The translations under genes were made by a program, and so were the position numbers. The notes beneath the pieces were generated by a model. It was not told the DNA's origin. It saw nothing but the letters and a program-made list of their open reading frames with translations, and searched no databases. A stretch of DNA of 64,000 bases from Chelatococcus sambhunathii (lineage in GTDB: Bacteria > Pseudomonadota > Alphaproteobacteria > Rhizobiales > Methylopilaceae): the NCBI GenBank assembly GCA_031316315.1, contig JADBEO010000002.1, forward strand, positions 103,901 to 167,900. Reading direction: 5' to 3'. Within the stretch, counting starts at the first letter, position 1. Each line of letters starts with the position of its first letter. Shown one piece after another: positions 18,981 to 27,175 of the stretch.

Positions 18981-19654
18981 TGGCGATCGACATCGAGCAC
19001 CTGCCGCCAAGAGTCCGCACGCGGACGTTCATCGACCGCTATTCGGCCTTCGCGCGGGTCAATCACTGGATCACCGCGATCACCTTCAGCCTGCTCGCGC
19101 TGAGTGGTCTCGCGCTGTTCCATCCGAGCCTCTACTTCCTCACCGGCCTGTTTGGCGGCGGAGCCGTCACCCGGGCCGTCCATCCGTGGCTCGGCGTCAT
19201 CCTGCTGATCAGCTTCGCCGGCATGTTCCTTCAATTCTGGCGGTACAACCTCTGGAACAGGGACGACACCCAGTGGATGTCCCAGATCGGCGACGTCGTG
19301 AAGGGCGACGAGGAAAAGCTGCCCGAACTCGACAAGTACAACGCCGGCCAGAAAGGCGTGTTCTGGGGCCAGGCCCTGATGATCCTGGTGCTGTTCTGCA
19401 CCGGGCTTGTGATCTGGGACCAGTATTTCGGCGGCTACGTCTCGATCGAGACCAATCGGCTGGCGGCCCTGATCCACGCAGTGATGGCCTTCTTCGCGAT
19501 CATGCTGATCATCGTCCATGTCTACGCCGGCATCTGGGTGCGAGGCTCGGTCGCCAGCATGACGCGCGGCAGGGTCACAGGCGGGTGGGCCTGGCGGCAT
19601 CACCGCAAGTGGCTGCGCCGCGAGGCGGGGACCAAGCACGCCCATCGGGAGTAG
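18980..19654 (+). CDS. fdnI: Formate dehydrogenase cytochrome b556 (gamma) subunit
   Basis: Membrane subunit that takes electrons from the beta subunit through two b haems and reduces quinone. 224 residues, four membrane helices. Candidate haem ligands are the histidines in 'RVNHWITA', 'RAVHPWLGV' and the pair in 'ALIHAVMAFFAIMLIIVHVY'. The ATG at 18980 overlaps the stop of the beta subunit gene by one base. It is the last gene before a hairpin and a 140-base gap. Confidence 0.95.
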   Translation: MAIDIEHLPPRVRTRTFIDRYSAFARVNHWITAITFSLLALSGLALFHPSLYFLTGLFGGGAVTRAVHPWLGVILLISFAGMFLQFWRYNLWNRDDTQWMSQIGDVVKGDEEKLPELDKYNAGQKGVFWGQALMILVLFCTGLVIWDQYFGGYVSIETNRLAALIHAVMAFFAIMLIIVHVYAGIWVRGSVASMTRGRVTGGWAWRHHRKWLRREAGTKHAHRE

Positions 19655-19674
19655 GCCCCGGCGTATCGACGATT

Positions 19675-19708
19675 GGATCCCGGACGGTCGAGAGGCCGCC
19701 CGGGATCG
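19675..19708 (+). terminator. Hairpin after fdnI
   Basis: GGATCCCGG (19675-19683) pairs with CCGGGATC (19700-19707), with CGACGAT/ATCGTCG extending around it. There is no clear T tract (GTTT only), so it is more likely a partial terminator or RNA stabiliser that sets lower expression of the downstream maturation genes. Confidence 0.5.
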
Positions 19709-19794
19709 TCGTTTCAAGGGGTTGGAAGCACGGGCGAAGACCCGTTATCGATGCCTCGGTCGCGTGAGGCGCGTCGAGAGTTTCGGAGTTCATC

Positions 19795-20763
19795 ATGGCC
19801 GGGCCGGCCGACAACCTTCCCCAGCCGGACGCGATCGGCGGCGTTCCGGACGCGCCCTTCGCGGTCGCGCCGAACCCCGAGTCTGTCTTCGCCGCCCGCG
19901 CCGCGCGGTTCAGGGCGCTCGCGCCCGGCCACGCGCTTCAAGACTATCTGACGTTCCTGGGCGATCTCTCGCAGGCCCAGAATGACATCCAGCACAGCCT
20001 GCCCGAGCCGAAACTGCCGGCCACGGAGGCGCTGGAGCGATCCTACGAATTCGGCATGCCGCCGCTGGACCGCGGCCGCTTCGAGACCGACGAAGCGGCG
20101 CTCGCGGCGCTGTCGCGGCTCCTCGACCATGCGGTCGCCATCACCATGCCTCAGCCGGCGGCGGAGGCGCGCGATCGCCTGGCGCATGACGAGGCCCGGC
20201 GGCTGCGGATCCTGCGCGAAGCGCTCGAAAGCGCGTCAGCGATCGAAACGCTTGCGGATCATGTGTTCGCGTCGGCGGCGCTTCAGGTCCATTTTGCACG
20301 CCTCGCGGCGCGGATCGACGCCAGCCGTCTGAAATCCGTCGGGGTGGGCGCCTGCCCATGCTGCGGCGGCCCGCCCGTCGCGAGCCTCGTCGTCGGCTGG
20401 GAGCATGCGCATGGCGTGCGCTACGTCGTCTGCGCGCTCTGCGGGACATATTGGAACCATGTGCGCGTCAAGTGCGTCGCCTGCGACAGCACGGAGGGCG
20501 TCGCCTACCGCTCGCTGGCCGTCGAGAGCGACGCGGCGGAGTCGGATCCGTCGGCGGGCGGCAAGAAGGATCGGTCAGAGGTCGACGTCGTGCGCGCGGA
20601 GACCTGCGACAGATGCAGATGCTATGTGAAGATCATGCAGCAACACCTTGTCCCGGAAATCGATCCAGTCGCAGACGATGTCGCGACGCTTGGGCTCGAT
20701 CTGAAGGTGCGGGAGGCAGGATGGGCGCGTGCGGCTTTCAATCCCTATCTGCTGGGATATTGA
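19795..20763 (+). CDS. fdhE: Formate dehydrogenase accessory protein
   Basis: Cytosolic protein needed for active respiratory formate dehydrogenase; it binds the catalytic subunit before Tat export. 322 residues. The C-terminal half has the paired cysteine knuckles of FdhE: 'CPCCGG' (about 185), 'CALCGTYW', 'CVAC' and 'CDRC', known to bind iron in the E. coli protein. A polar insertion of about 25 residues ('SDAAESDPSAGGKKDRSE') separates the last two. The ATG at 19795 is the first in frame. It lies between the structural genes and selA. Confidence 0.93.
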   Translation: MAGPADNLPQPDAIGGVPDAPFAVAPNPESVFAARAARFRALAPGHALQDYLTFLGDLSQAQNDIQHSLPEPKLPATEALERSYEFGMPPLDRGRFETDEAALAALSRLLDHAVAITMPQPAAEARDRLAHDEARRLRILREALESASAIETLADHVFASAALQVHFARLAARIDASRLKSVGVGACPCCGGPPVASLVVGWEHAHGVRYVVCALCGTYWNHVRVKCVACDSTEGVAYRSLAVESDAAESDPSAGGKKDRSEVDVVRAETCDRCRCYVKIMQQHLVPEIDPVADDVATLGLDLKVREAGWARAAFNPYLLGY

Positions 20764-20811
20764 TGGACGATGCGCCGGCGCGACCCGGCCGGTGGACATC
20801 GAAACCGCGTG

Positions 20812-22251
20812 ATGGATCAGTCGTCGGGCATTGAGACTCCGGATCGGGCGCCGCTGCCCTCGGTCGACAAGGTGCTTGCGACCGACGCTGCGCGGGTCGC
20901 CGCCGAGCGGTTCGGCCGGCCGGCGACGGTGGCGAGCGTTCGCGCGGCTCTGGCGGAAGTCCGTCCGGCCTGGCGCGCGGGCGCAGCGGTCGACGTCTCG
21001 CCGGGCAGGCTGGCGGCCGCCGCGGCCGCGCGGCTCGAAAACGAGGACGTCCCGAGTCAGCGCCGCGTGATCAATCTGACCGGCACGGTGCTGCACACCA
21101 ATCTGGGGCGCGCGTTGATCGCGGAGGAGGCGATTGCGGCCGTGGTCGCGGCCATGCGGCATCCGACGTCTCTGGAATTCAGGCTCTCCGACGGCCAGCG
21201 AGGCGAGCGGGACGATCATGTCCGCGGACTTCTCCGTGAACTCACCGGCGCGGAGGACGCGGTCGCGGTCAACAATAACGCCGCCGCAGTGCTGCTGACC
21301 CTCAACTCGCTGTCGGAGGGGCGCGAGACCATCGTGTCGCGCGGCGAGCTGATCGAGATCGGCGGCGCCTTCCGCATGCCCGCGATCATGAAGCGCGCCG
21401 GAGCGCGCCTCGTCGAAGTCGGCACGACCAACCGCACCCACCTCTCGGACTACGCCGAGGCGATCGGACCGGACACCGCGCTTCTCATGAAGGTGCATCC
21501 TTCGAACTACCGGATCGAGGGGTTCGTGAAGGAGGTCCGGGCCGCGGAACTTTCGCCGCTCGCGCGCGAACGTGGCCTTCCTCTGGTCGACGACCTCGGC
21601 TCCGGCGTGCTGGTCGACCTCTCCACATACGGCCTCGAGCGCGAGCGCACCGTGCAGGACGCCGTCGCCGATGGCGCCGATCTCGTCACCTTTTCCGGAG
21701 ACAAGCTGCTCGGCGGTCCTCAGGCGGGTCTTGTCGTCGGACGATCCGATCTCGTGCGGCGCCTCGCGAAGAATCATCTGAAACGCGCGCTGCGGCTCGA
21801 CAAGCTCCGGCTCGCCGCCCTCGAGGCGACCCTCAAGCTCTATCGCGACCCGGACCGGCTCGCCGAACGCCTGCCGACCTTGGCGCTGCTCGCCCGTCCG
21901 GCTGAGGCGCTCAAGGCGCTTGCAGCCCGACTGAGACCGGCCGTCGCCGCCGCTGTTGGAGCCGGCTACGAGGTCGCGGTTATCGATCTCGCAAGTCAGA
22001 TCGGCTCTGGGGCGCTGCCGCTCGCCCAGATACCGAGCGGAGGATTCGCGATCTCGGCGCCGGGCGGGAGCGGCGGCGCGACGGTGCGCTTGGCGGCGGC
22101 CTTCCGGTCGCTGTCCGTCCCTGTCATCGGCCGGATCGCGGAGGATCGTCTGCTGCTCGACTTGCGCGCGCTCGACGACGAGAAGGCCCTGATCGCGGGC
22201 CTCGACGAATTGAGGACGGCGACCGCCGCGGAGGCGCCGTCATGTGGCTGA
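20812..22251 (+). CDS. selA: L-seryl-tRNA(Sec) selenium transferase
   Basis: PLP enzyme that converts seryl-tRNA(Sec) to selenocysteyl-tRNA(Sec) with selenophosphate. 479 residues from the chosen start; E. coli SelA is 463. The PLP lysine is in 'TFSGDKLLGGPQAG', with 'VINLTGTVLHTNLGRAL', 'EVGTTNRTHLSDY' and 'KVHPSNYRIEGF' all conserved. The start at 20812 places 'LPSVDKVL' near the N-terminus as in E. coli; ATG 20770 would add 14 residues. Its 3' end overlaps the next gene by ten bases. Confidence 0.95.
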   Translation: MDQSSGIETPDRAPLPSVDKVLATDAARVAAERFGRPATVASVRAALAEVRPAWRAGAAVDVSPGRLAAAAAARLENEDVPSQRRVINLTGTVLHTNLGRALIAEEAIAAVVAAMRHPTSLEFRLSDGQRGERDDHVRGLLRELTGAEDAVAVNNNAAAVLLTLNSLSEGRETIVSRGELIEIGGAFRMPAIMKRAGARLVEVGTTNRTHLSDYAEAIGPDTALLMKVHPSNYRIEGFVKEVRAAELSPLARERGLPLVDDLGSGVLVDLSTYGLERERTVQDAVADGADLVTFSGDKLLGGPQAGLVVGRSDLVRRLAKNHLKRALRLDKLRLAALEATLKLYRDPDRLAERLPTLALLARPAEALKALAARLRPAVAAAVGAGYEVAVIDLASQIGSGALPLAQIPSGGFAISAPGGSGGATVRLAAAFRSLSVPVIGRIAEDRLLLDLRALDDEKALIAGLDELRTATAAEAPSCG

Positions 22252-23069
22252 GAAAGATCTTCGCCCGACGCGATCCCGAGGATGAGCCGACGGACGCGGA
22301 GCAGGACGAGGACGACATCGACGCCCTGATGGAAATGGCGTTCAAGGCGGCGGCCAAGGGCGACTACGCGACCGCGATCGGCGTCTGGCGTCCGCTCGCC
22401 CGCGAGAAATGGCCCCGGGCCCAGAGCAATCTCGGCGCCTGCTACGCCGAGGGGCTCGGCGTGCCTCGCGACCTGGAGAAGGCGGCGCGTCTCTTCCGCG
22501 CCGCCGCGAAGCAGGGCGACGCCATCGGGCAACGCAATCTCGCGACGCTCCATTTCAAGGGCGAGGGCGGTATCGAGCAGAACGACGAGAAGGCCGCCGA
22601 ACTGTTCGAGCTCGCCGCTGAACAGGGCGACGCCGCCGCGCAAGACATGCTGAGCTGGATGAAGCTCGAGGGTCAGGGCATCGACTACGATCCGGTCGAG
22701 GCGCGGGAATGGGCCCTCGCGGCGGCCGAGCAGGGCGTCGCGAGCTCGATGACTCGGCTCGGCCTGATCGCGCACAACGCTCTCGGTATGGATCGCGATG
22801 CGGAGGAGGCCGCACGCTGGTGGTACGAGGCGGCGCGGCGCGGCGAAGCGGACGGGCAGGCCATGCTGGGGGCGGCGCTCCATCTCGGCGCCGGGGTCGA
22901 GCAGGACGACCGGGCCGCGATGATCTGGCTGCTGCGCGCGGAGCACGGCGGCAGCGCGCTCTCCGCGCCCTTTATAAACGCCGTGCGCGCCGCGCTTTCG
23001 GCCGACGACCGCGCCATGGCCGAGGCCGCAGCTCAAAAGCCGCTCGCGCCGCTGGAGCAGAACCGGTGA
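22242..23069 (+). CDS. Sel1-repeat protein inside the selenocysteine operon
   Basis: 275 residues made mostly of Sel1-like (TPR-related) alpha-helical repeats, a fold used to bind other proteins. About five repeats are visible, for example 'AQSNLGACYAEGLGVPRDLE', 'AIGQRNLATLHFKGEGGI' and 'GQAMLGAALHLGAGVEQDD'. There is no signal peptide, so it should be cytosolic. An acidic N-terminal stretch (about 10-30) precedes the repeats. It overlaps selA by ten bases and selB by four, so it is translationally coupled to both; a scaffold role in selenocysteine insertion or formate dehydrogenase assembly is inference. The Sel1 name is unrelated to selenium. Confidence 0.85.
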   Translation: MWLRKIFARRDPEDEPTDAEQDEDDIDALMEMAFKAAAKGDYATAIGVWRPLAREKWPRAQSNLGACYAEGLGVPRDLEKAARLFRAAAKQGDAIGQRNLATLHFKGEGGIEQNDEKAAELFELAAEQGDAAAQDMLSWMKLEGQGIDYDPVEAREWALAAAEQGVASSMTRLGLIAHNALGMDRDAEEAARWWYEAARRGEADGQAMLGAALHLGAGVEQDDRAAMIWLLRAEHGGSALSAPFINAVRAALSADDRAMAEAAAQKPLAPLEQNR

Positions 23070-25018
23070 TTGTGGGCACTGCCGGCCATGTCGATCACGG
23101 GAAGTCGGCGCTGGTCCGTGCGTTGACCGGCGTCGACCCGGACCGGCTCGCGGAGGAAAAGCGCCGCGGCGTTTCGATCGATCTCGGCTTCGCCTACCTG
23201 CCGCGCCCCGACGGATCGGTGCTCGGCTTCGTCGACGTGCCGGGCCACGAGCGCTTCGTTCGCAACATGCTGGCCGGCGCCAGCGGCGTCGACCTCGCGC
23301 TTCTGGTGGTCGCCGCCGACGACGGGCCGATGCCGCAGACCCGCGAGCATCTGGCTATCGTCGATTTCCTCGGCGTCAGACGCGGGCTGGTCGCCCTCAC
23401 GAAAGCCGACCTCGCGGACGACGTGCGACGCGCCGCGGCCCGAAACGAGATCGCGTCGATGCTGCATGGGACGGGGCTTGAGGACGCCGAGATCGTGCCG
23501 GTCTCCGTCGTCACCGGAGAGGGCGTGGAGGCGCTGCAGGCCAAGCTCGACGCGGCGGGCGCCGAGACGAAGTCGAGCGCCGCCGAGGGACGATTCCGGA
23601 TGTCGATCGACCGGTGCTTCACGCTGCAGGGCGCGGGGACGGTGGTGACGGGCTCGGTCCGCGACGGCGCCGTGCGAGTCGGCGACCATGTCGTGATCTC
23701 GCCCTCGGGGCTGGAGGCGCGCGTGCGCTCGATCCATGCGCAGAACCGTCCGGCCCAGGAGGGGCGGCCGGGCGAGCGCTGCGCGCTCAACCTCGTCGGC
23801 CCGCGCATCGCCAAGGACGCCATCTCGCGCGGCGACGTCGTCTGCGCGCCGGAACTGCACGCGCCGACCGACCGCATCGACGTCACTCTGAAAATTCTTC
23901 CAAGCGAGCCGCGACCCTACGGGCCCTGGTCCGCCGTGCGCCTGCATCACGGCGCGGCGGACATCCCGGCCAGGCTGATCCCGCTCGAGGGCGAGGCCCT
24001 GGCGCCGGGCCAGGAGGCGCGGGCCCAGCTCGTCCTGGACCGCCCCCTCGCGGCCGCAGCGCTCGACCGCTTCGTGCTTCGCGACGTCGGCGGCGCCCGC
24101 ACGGTCGCCGGCGGCAGGATCGTCGACCTCCGCGGTCCGGCCCGGCGGAGGCGTTCGCCCGAACGACGCACGCAGTTGTCGGCGCTCGAGCTCGACGATC
24201 ACGCCGAAGCGTTGCGCGGGCTGTTCGCGGCCCCTCCCTACGCGGTGGATCTCGACGGCTTTCTCAGGGATCGCAACGTCGGTCCCGAGGCCGGGGAGAC
24301 GCTCATCGGGCGGCTCGGGCTCATGCGGCTCGGCGGCAAGCGTGGCGCGACCATCTCCGCGGAGATCTGGGCCGCCTTCGAGGCCGCCGTCGTCGAGGCG
24401 CTTGGCGCACATCATGCGGAGAACCCCGATCTGCAAGGGATCGGCGCGGAGCGGCTGAGGCTGTCCCTCGAGCCTCGGCTGCCCGCGCCCGCCTTCCTCG
24501 CCGCGTTGGGGACCCTGCAGCGCCAGAACGTCATCGGTATCGACGGCGCCTGGATCCGGCTTCCGGGGCATGTCGCGCGCCTCGCGCCCGCCGACGAGGC
24601 GATCTGGGAAGCCGCGGGGCCGCTGCTCGCGGGCGAGGTGAGATTCCGCCCGCCACGCGTGCGCGACCTCGCCGCAGCGCTCGGCGAGGACGAGGCGGAC
24701 GTCAGGCGCGCCCTCAAGCTGGTCGGCCGGCTTGGGCGAGCAGACGAGGTCGCGCACGATCATTTCTTCCTGCGTGACACGGTCGCGGAAATGGTCGAGA
24801 TCGCGGTCGACATCGCCAAGGGCGACGGCGTCGTCACGGCGGCGCGCTTCCGGGACCGGATGGACAACGGCCGCAAGGTCGCCATCCAGATTCTTGAATT
24901 CTTCGACCGTCATGGCGTCACAATCCGCCGCGGCGACGAGCGGCGGATCAACCGGCACAGGCGCGACCTGTTCCGCCGAGCGGACCTGACGTCGGCCGGG
25001 ATCGAGAAAGTGGCTTGA
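23066..25018 (+). CDS. selB: Selenocysteine-specific elongation factor
   Basis: GTPase that brings selenocysteyl-tRNA to the ribosome at UGA codons followed by a SECIS hairpin. 650 residues: EF-Tu-like G domain with 'GTAGHVDHGKS' at the start, 'DVPGHE' (about 57) and 'TKAD', beta-barrel domains, then winged-helix domains that bind the SECIS RNA in the C-terminal 250 residues. The start is GTG at 23066, overlapping the previous stop (GTGA), since it puts the P-loop motif at the N-terminus as in all SelB proteins. The stop overlaps the next ATG. Confidence 0.96.
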   Translation: MIVGTAGHVDHGKSALVRALTGVDPDRLAEEKRRGVSIDLGFAYLPRPDGSVLGFVDVPGHERFVRNMLAGASGVDLALLVVAADDGPMPQTREHLAIVDFLGVRRGLVALTKADLADDVRRAAARNEIASMLHGTGLEDAEIVPVSVVTGEGVEALQAKLDAAGAETKSSAAEGRFRMSIDRCFTLQGAGTVVTGSVRDGAVRVGDHVVISPSGLEARVRSIHAQNRPAQEGRPGERCALNLVGPRIAKDAISRGDVVCAPELHAPTDRIDVTLKILPSEPRPYGPWSAVRLHHGAADIPARLIPLEGEALAPGQEARAQLVLDRPLAAAALDRFVLRDVGGARTVAGGRIVDLRGPARRRRSPERRTQLSALELDDHAEALRGLFAAPPYAVDLDGFLRDRNVGPEAGETLIGRLGLMRLGGKRGATISAEIWAAFEAAVVEALGAHHAENPDLQGIGAERLRLSLEPRLPAPAFLAALGTLQRQNVIGIDGAWIRLPGHVARLAPADEAIWEAAGPLLAGEVRFRPPRVRDLAAALGEDEADVRRALKLVGRLGRADEVAHDHFFLRDTVAEMVEIAVDIAKGDGVVTAARFRDRMDNGRKVAIQILEFFDRHGVTIRRGDERRINRHRRDLFRRADLTSAGIEKVA

Positions 25019-25545
25019 TGAGCATGATCCGCCCCGCTGCCCTTTCGGCGCTCGAGGAGAAGGCTGTCGAAGCCGCATCCGTCGAACGCGATTTCCGCGA
25101 GAATTACGCGCAGGAGATCGCGCGGCTGGAACGGGAGCGGCAGCGAGCCTGGCGTCGCTTCAATTTCCTCGCCGCTCTGGTGGCGGCCGACTTCGCCACG
25201 CCGGACCGCGACGCCTCGCGCGCTGCGCAGCGCGCCGCCGCTATCGACGAACTCGACTGGCCGGAAACCGATCCGGCGACCGCTAACCTGCTCGATGCGA
25301 TGACGCAGCTTGCCGACGCCATCCATGACGAGCGTCTGCTCACGGAGGCCGATGCGGCGGCGGAGACTCTCGACGAACGCCCTGTTCCGGTCTCGGGCAT
25401 GCGGAACGATCCCGCGGCGGCTCGCGCGCCCGCCATCCTGTTCGCGCTCGCGGCGTTCGAGGAACGCTACGAGCAGATCAGGGGAAAACCCTTCGCCGCC
25501 CAGTTCGACCGGACCTTCGCGGAGACGCCGCTTGTCGATTTCTGA
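25018..25545 (+). CDS. Hypothetical protein, selB-moeA interval (first)
   Basis: 175 residues, not recognised. Mostly helical by composition: a charged coiled-coil-like N-terminal half ('ENYAQEIARLERERQRAWRR'), then 'NFLAALVAADFA' and a helical C-terminal part 'ALAAFEERYEQIRGKPFAAQ'. No signal peptide, no cysteine. The ATG at 25018 overlaps the selB stop (TGATG) and the gene overlaps the next by 14 bases, so it is part of the coupled run. Its place suggests a role in formate dehydrogenase or selenoprotein maturation; nothing in the sequence proves it. Confidence 0.75.
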   Translation: MSMIRPAALSALEEKAVEAASVERDFRENYAQEIARLERERQRAWRRFNFLAALVAADFATPDRDASRAAQRAAAIDELDWPETDPATANLLDAMTQLADAIHDERLLTEADAAAETLDERPVPVSGMRNDPAAARAPAILFALAAFEERYEQIRGKPFAAQFDRTFAETPLVDF

Positions 25546-25924
25546 CGCGACGCAGGATTTCGACGACTGGCTGCGCGCGACCTACGCGGCGACCGGCGGC
25601 TTCACCGCGCTCGCAGTGCTGGTCGAGATCACCGCCAGCGACGCCGTGGCGGTGGCCTCGACCTTCTTCCACGTCATCGGCGACGAAGCCCGCTGGACGG
25701 ACGTCCGCAAGCTCTTCGCGACCGCGCCGGGCGGCTGGGACGGCGTCGTGTTCTTCCCGCAAAGCGCGAAGGCCGGCGGCCCGCTGGAGGAACCGCTCGC
25801 CCGCATCGAACTGCGCCGCGTCGAACAGATGATCCACGACGACAGGCTCGCCCTGAACGAGGGCGCCTTCTTCGACCGAAAGGGGCGGCGCATGCGCATC
25901 GACGAGGACGAGACCGCGCAGTGA
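25532..25924 (+). CDS. Hypothetical protein, selB-moeA interval (second)
   Basis: 130 residues from a TTG at 25532, which begins 'MSISDATQDFDDWLRATY'. Not recognised. It seems a compact alpha/beta protein, with 'FTALAVLVEITASDAVAVA', 'GWDGVVFFPQSAKAGGP' and a charged C-terminus 'FFDRKGRRMRIDEDE'. No cysteine or signal peptide. It overlaps the preceding gene by 14 bases and moeA by four, so a shared function with them is likely. A longer reading of the same frame from an upstream ATG would run through the previous gene and is less likely. Confidence 0.7.
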   Translation: MSISDATQDFDDWLRATYAATGGFTALAVLVEITASDAVAVASTFFHVIGDEARWTDVRKLFATAPGGWDGVVFFPQSAKAGGPLEEPLARIELRRVEQMIHDDRLALNEGAFFDRKGRRMRIDEDETAQ

Positions 25925-27171
25925 CCGCCGCCGCCCGCGAGGACATCTGCGCCGCGCCTGGACTGCTGACCGTCGAGGCCGCGCAGGCGCGCGCCGCCGA
26001 CATCGTCAAGCGGCCGGTGGAGGCCGAGACCGTCGCACTCGCCTTCCTGTCGGGGCGCGTCTCGGCCGCGGACGTCGCGAGCCCGACGCCGCTGCCGCCC
26101 TTTGATCACTCCGCCATGGACGGCTACGCGCTCGGATCGCTCGATCCGGAGCACCGGGTTCTGGCGCGTCTGGCGGCCGGCGCCGCCGGGACCCGCGTGG
26201 CTCTGAAGCCGGGGGAGGCGGCCCGCGTCATGACCGGCGCGCCGCTTCCGCCCGGAACGGTCGCGGTGGCGATGCAGGAGCGCGTCAGGCGCACGGATGA
26301 CCGCATCGTGCTGGGAAGCGCTCCGGAGGCCGGCGCGAATATCCGCAGGCAGGGCGAGGACGTCGGCGTCGGCGACGTCATCGTACCCGCCGGCGTGCGC
26401 CTCGATGCGCGCCACGTCGCCATCCTCGCCGCCGCCGGCGTGACCGAAGCGCCGGTGCGGCGGCGCGTCGTCGTCGGGCTGATGTCGACCGGAGACGAAC
26501 TCGTCCGGCCCGGTCGGCCGATCGGCCCCGGCCTGATCCATGACGCCAACCGGCCCATGCTGGCGGCGCTGCTCGCACAGCCGGCGATCGAACTCGTCGA
26601 TCTCGGCGTGGCGCCTGACGATCGCGACGCGATGACCCGCCTCGTCGCCGACGCCGCGGGCCGCTGCGACATGCTGGTGACCAGCGGCGCAACCTCGGTC
26701 GGCGAGGAGGATCACCTCGCCGCGGCCGTGCTCGCAGCCGGCGGCTCGCTGGAGCTCGCGCAGGTCGCGATGAAACCGGGAAAGCCGGTCGTGGCGGGGC
26801 GCGCGGGGAGGGCGATCCTCATCGGGCTGCCCGGAAATCCTTTCGCCGCGCTGGTGGCCTGGCTGCTGGTCGGGCGCGTCGGTCTCGAGCGGCTCGCCGG
26901 CATGGCGCCGAGGCCGCTCGCCCCGCTCGCGGCCGTCGCCGCCTTCTCGCAGCGCGGGCCAGGCGGGCGGACGGAGTTCGCTCCGGCGCGCGTCGTAGGG
27001 TCGGACGCGGGCGGCCTGCCGCGGATCGAAAAGCTCGGACGCGGCGGTTCGGCGCGGCTCGCGCCGCTCATCCCCGCGGACGGCCTCGCCGTCATTCCCG
27101 CCGGAGGGGCGGAGATCCGTCCGGGAGACCGCATCGGCTTCCTGCCTTTCGAGGCGGCCGCCGAACTTTGA
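25921..27171 (+). CDS. moeA: Molybdopterin molybdotransferase
   Basis: Inserts molybdate into adenylated molybdopterin to make the active cofactor, here needed by formate dehydrogenase. 416 residues, GTG start overlapping the previous stop. Motifs: 'PLPPFDHSAMDGYAL', 'RVMTGAPLP', 'MSTGDELV', 'TSGATSVGEEDHL' (family SGG form here reads SGA), 'MKPGKPV' and 'GLPGNPFAALV'. It closes the run of coupled genes after selB. Other cofactor genes (moaA, moaC, mogA) are not in view, so this may be a dedicated second moeA; the window cannot tell. Confidence 0.95.
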   Translation: MTAAAREDICAAPGLLTVEAAQARAADIVKRPVEAETVALAFLSGRVSAADVASPTPLPPFDHSAMDGYALGSLDPEHRVLARLAAGAAGTRVALKPGEAARVMTGAPLPPGTVAVAMQERVRRTDDRIVLGSAPEAGANIRRQGEDVGVGDVIVPAGVRLDARHVAILAAAGVTEAPVRRRVVVGLMSTGDELVRPGRPIGPGLIHDANRPMLAALLAQPAIELVDLGVAPDDRDAMTRLVADAAGRCDMLVTSGATSVGEEDHLAAAVLAAGGSLELAQVAMKPGKPVVAGRAGRAILIGLPGNPFAALVAWLLVGRVGLERLAGMAPRPLAPLAAVAAFSQRGPGGRTEFAPARVVGSDAGGLPRIEKLGRGGSARLAPLIPADGLAVIPAGGAEIRPGDRIGFLPFEAAAEL

Positions 27172-27175
27172 CGGC

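Noticed and set aside
14910..19010. 1366-residue open frame on the reverse strand across the formate dehydrogenase genes
   Set aside because: It is antisense to well-recognised fdnGHI, has no ribosome site or domain, and its His/Arg/Val-rich composition is the usual shadow of GC-rich codon bias.
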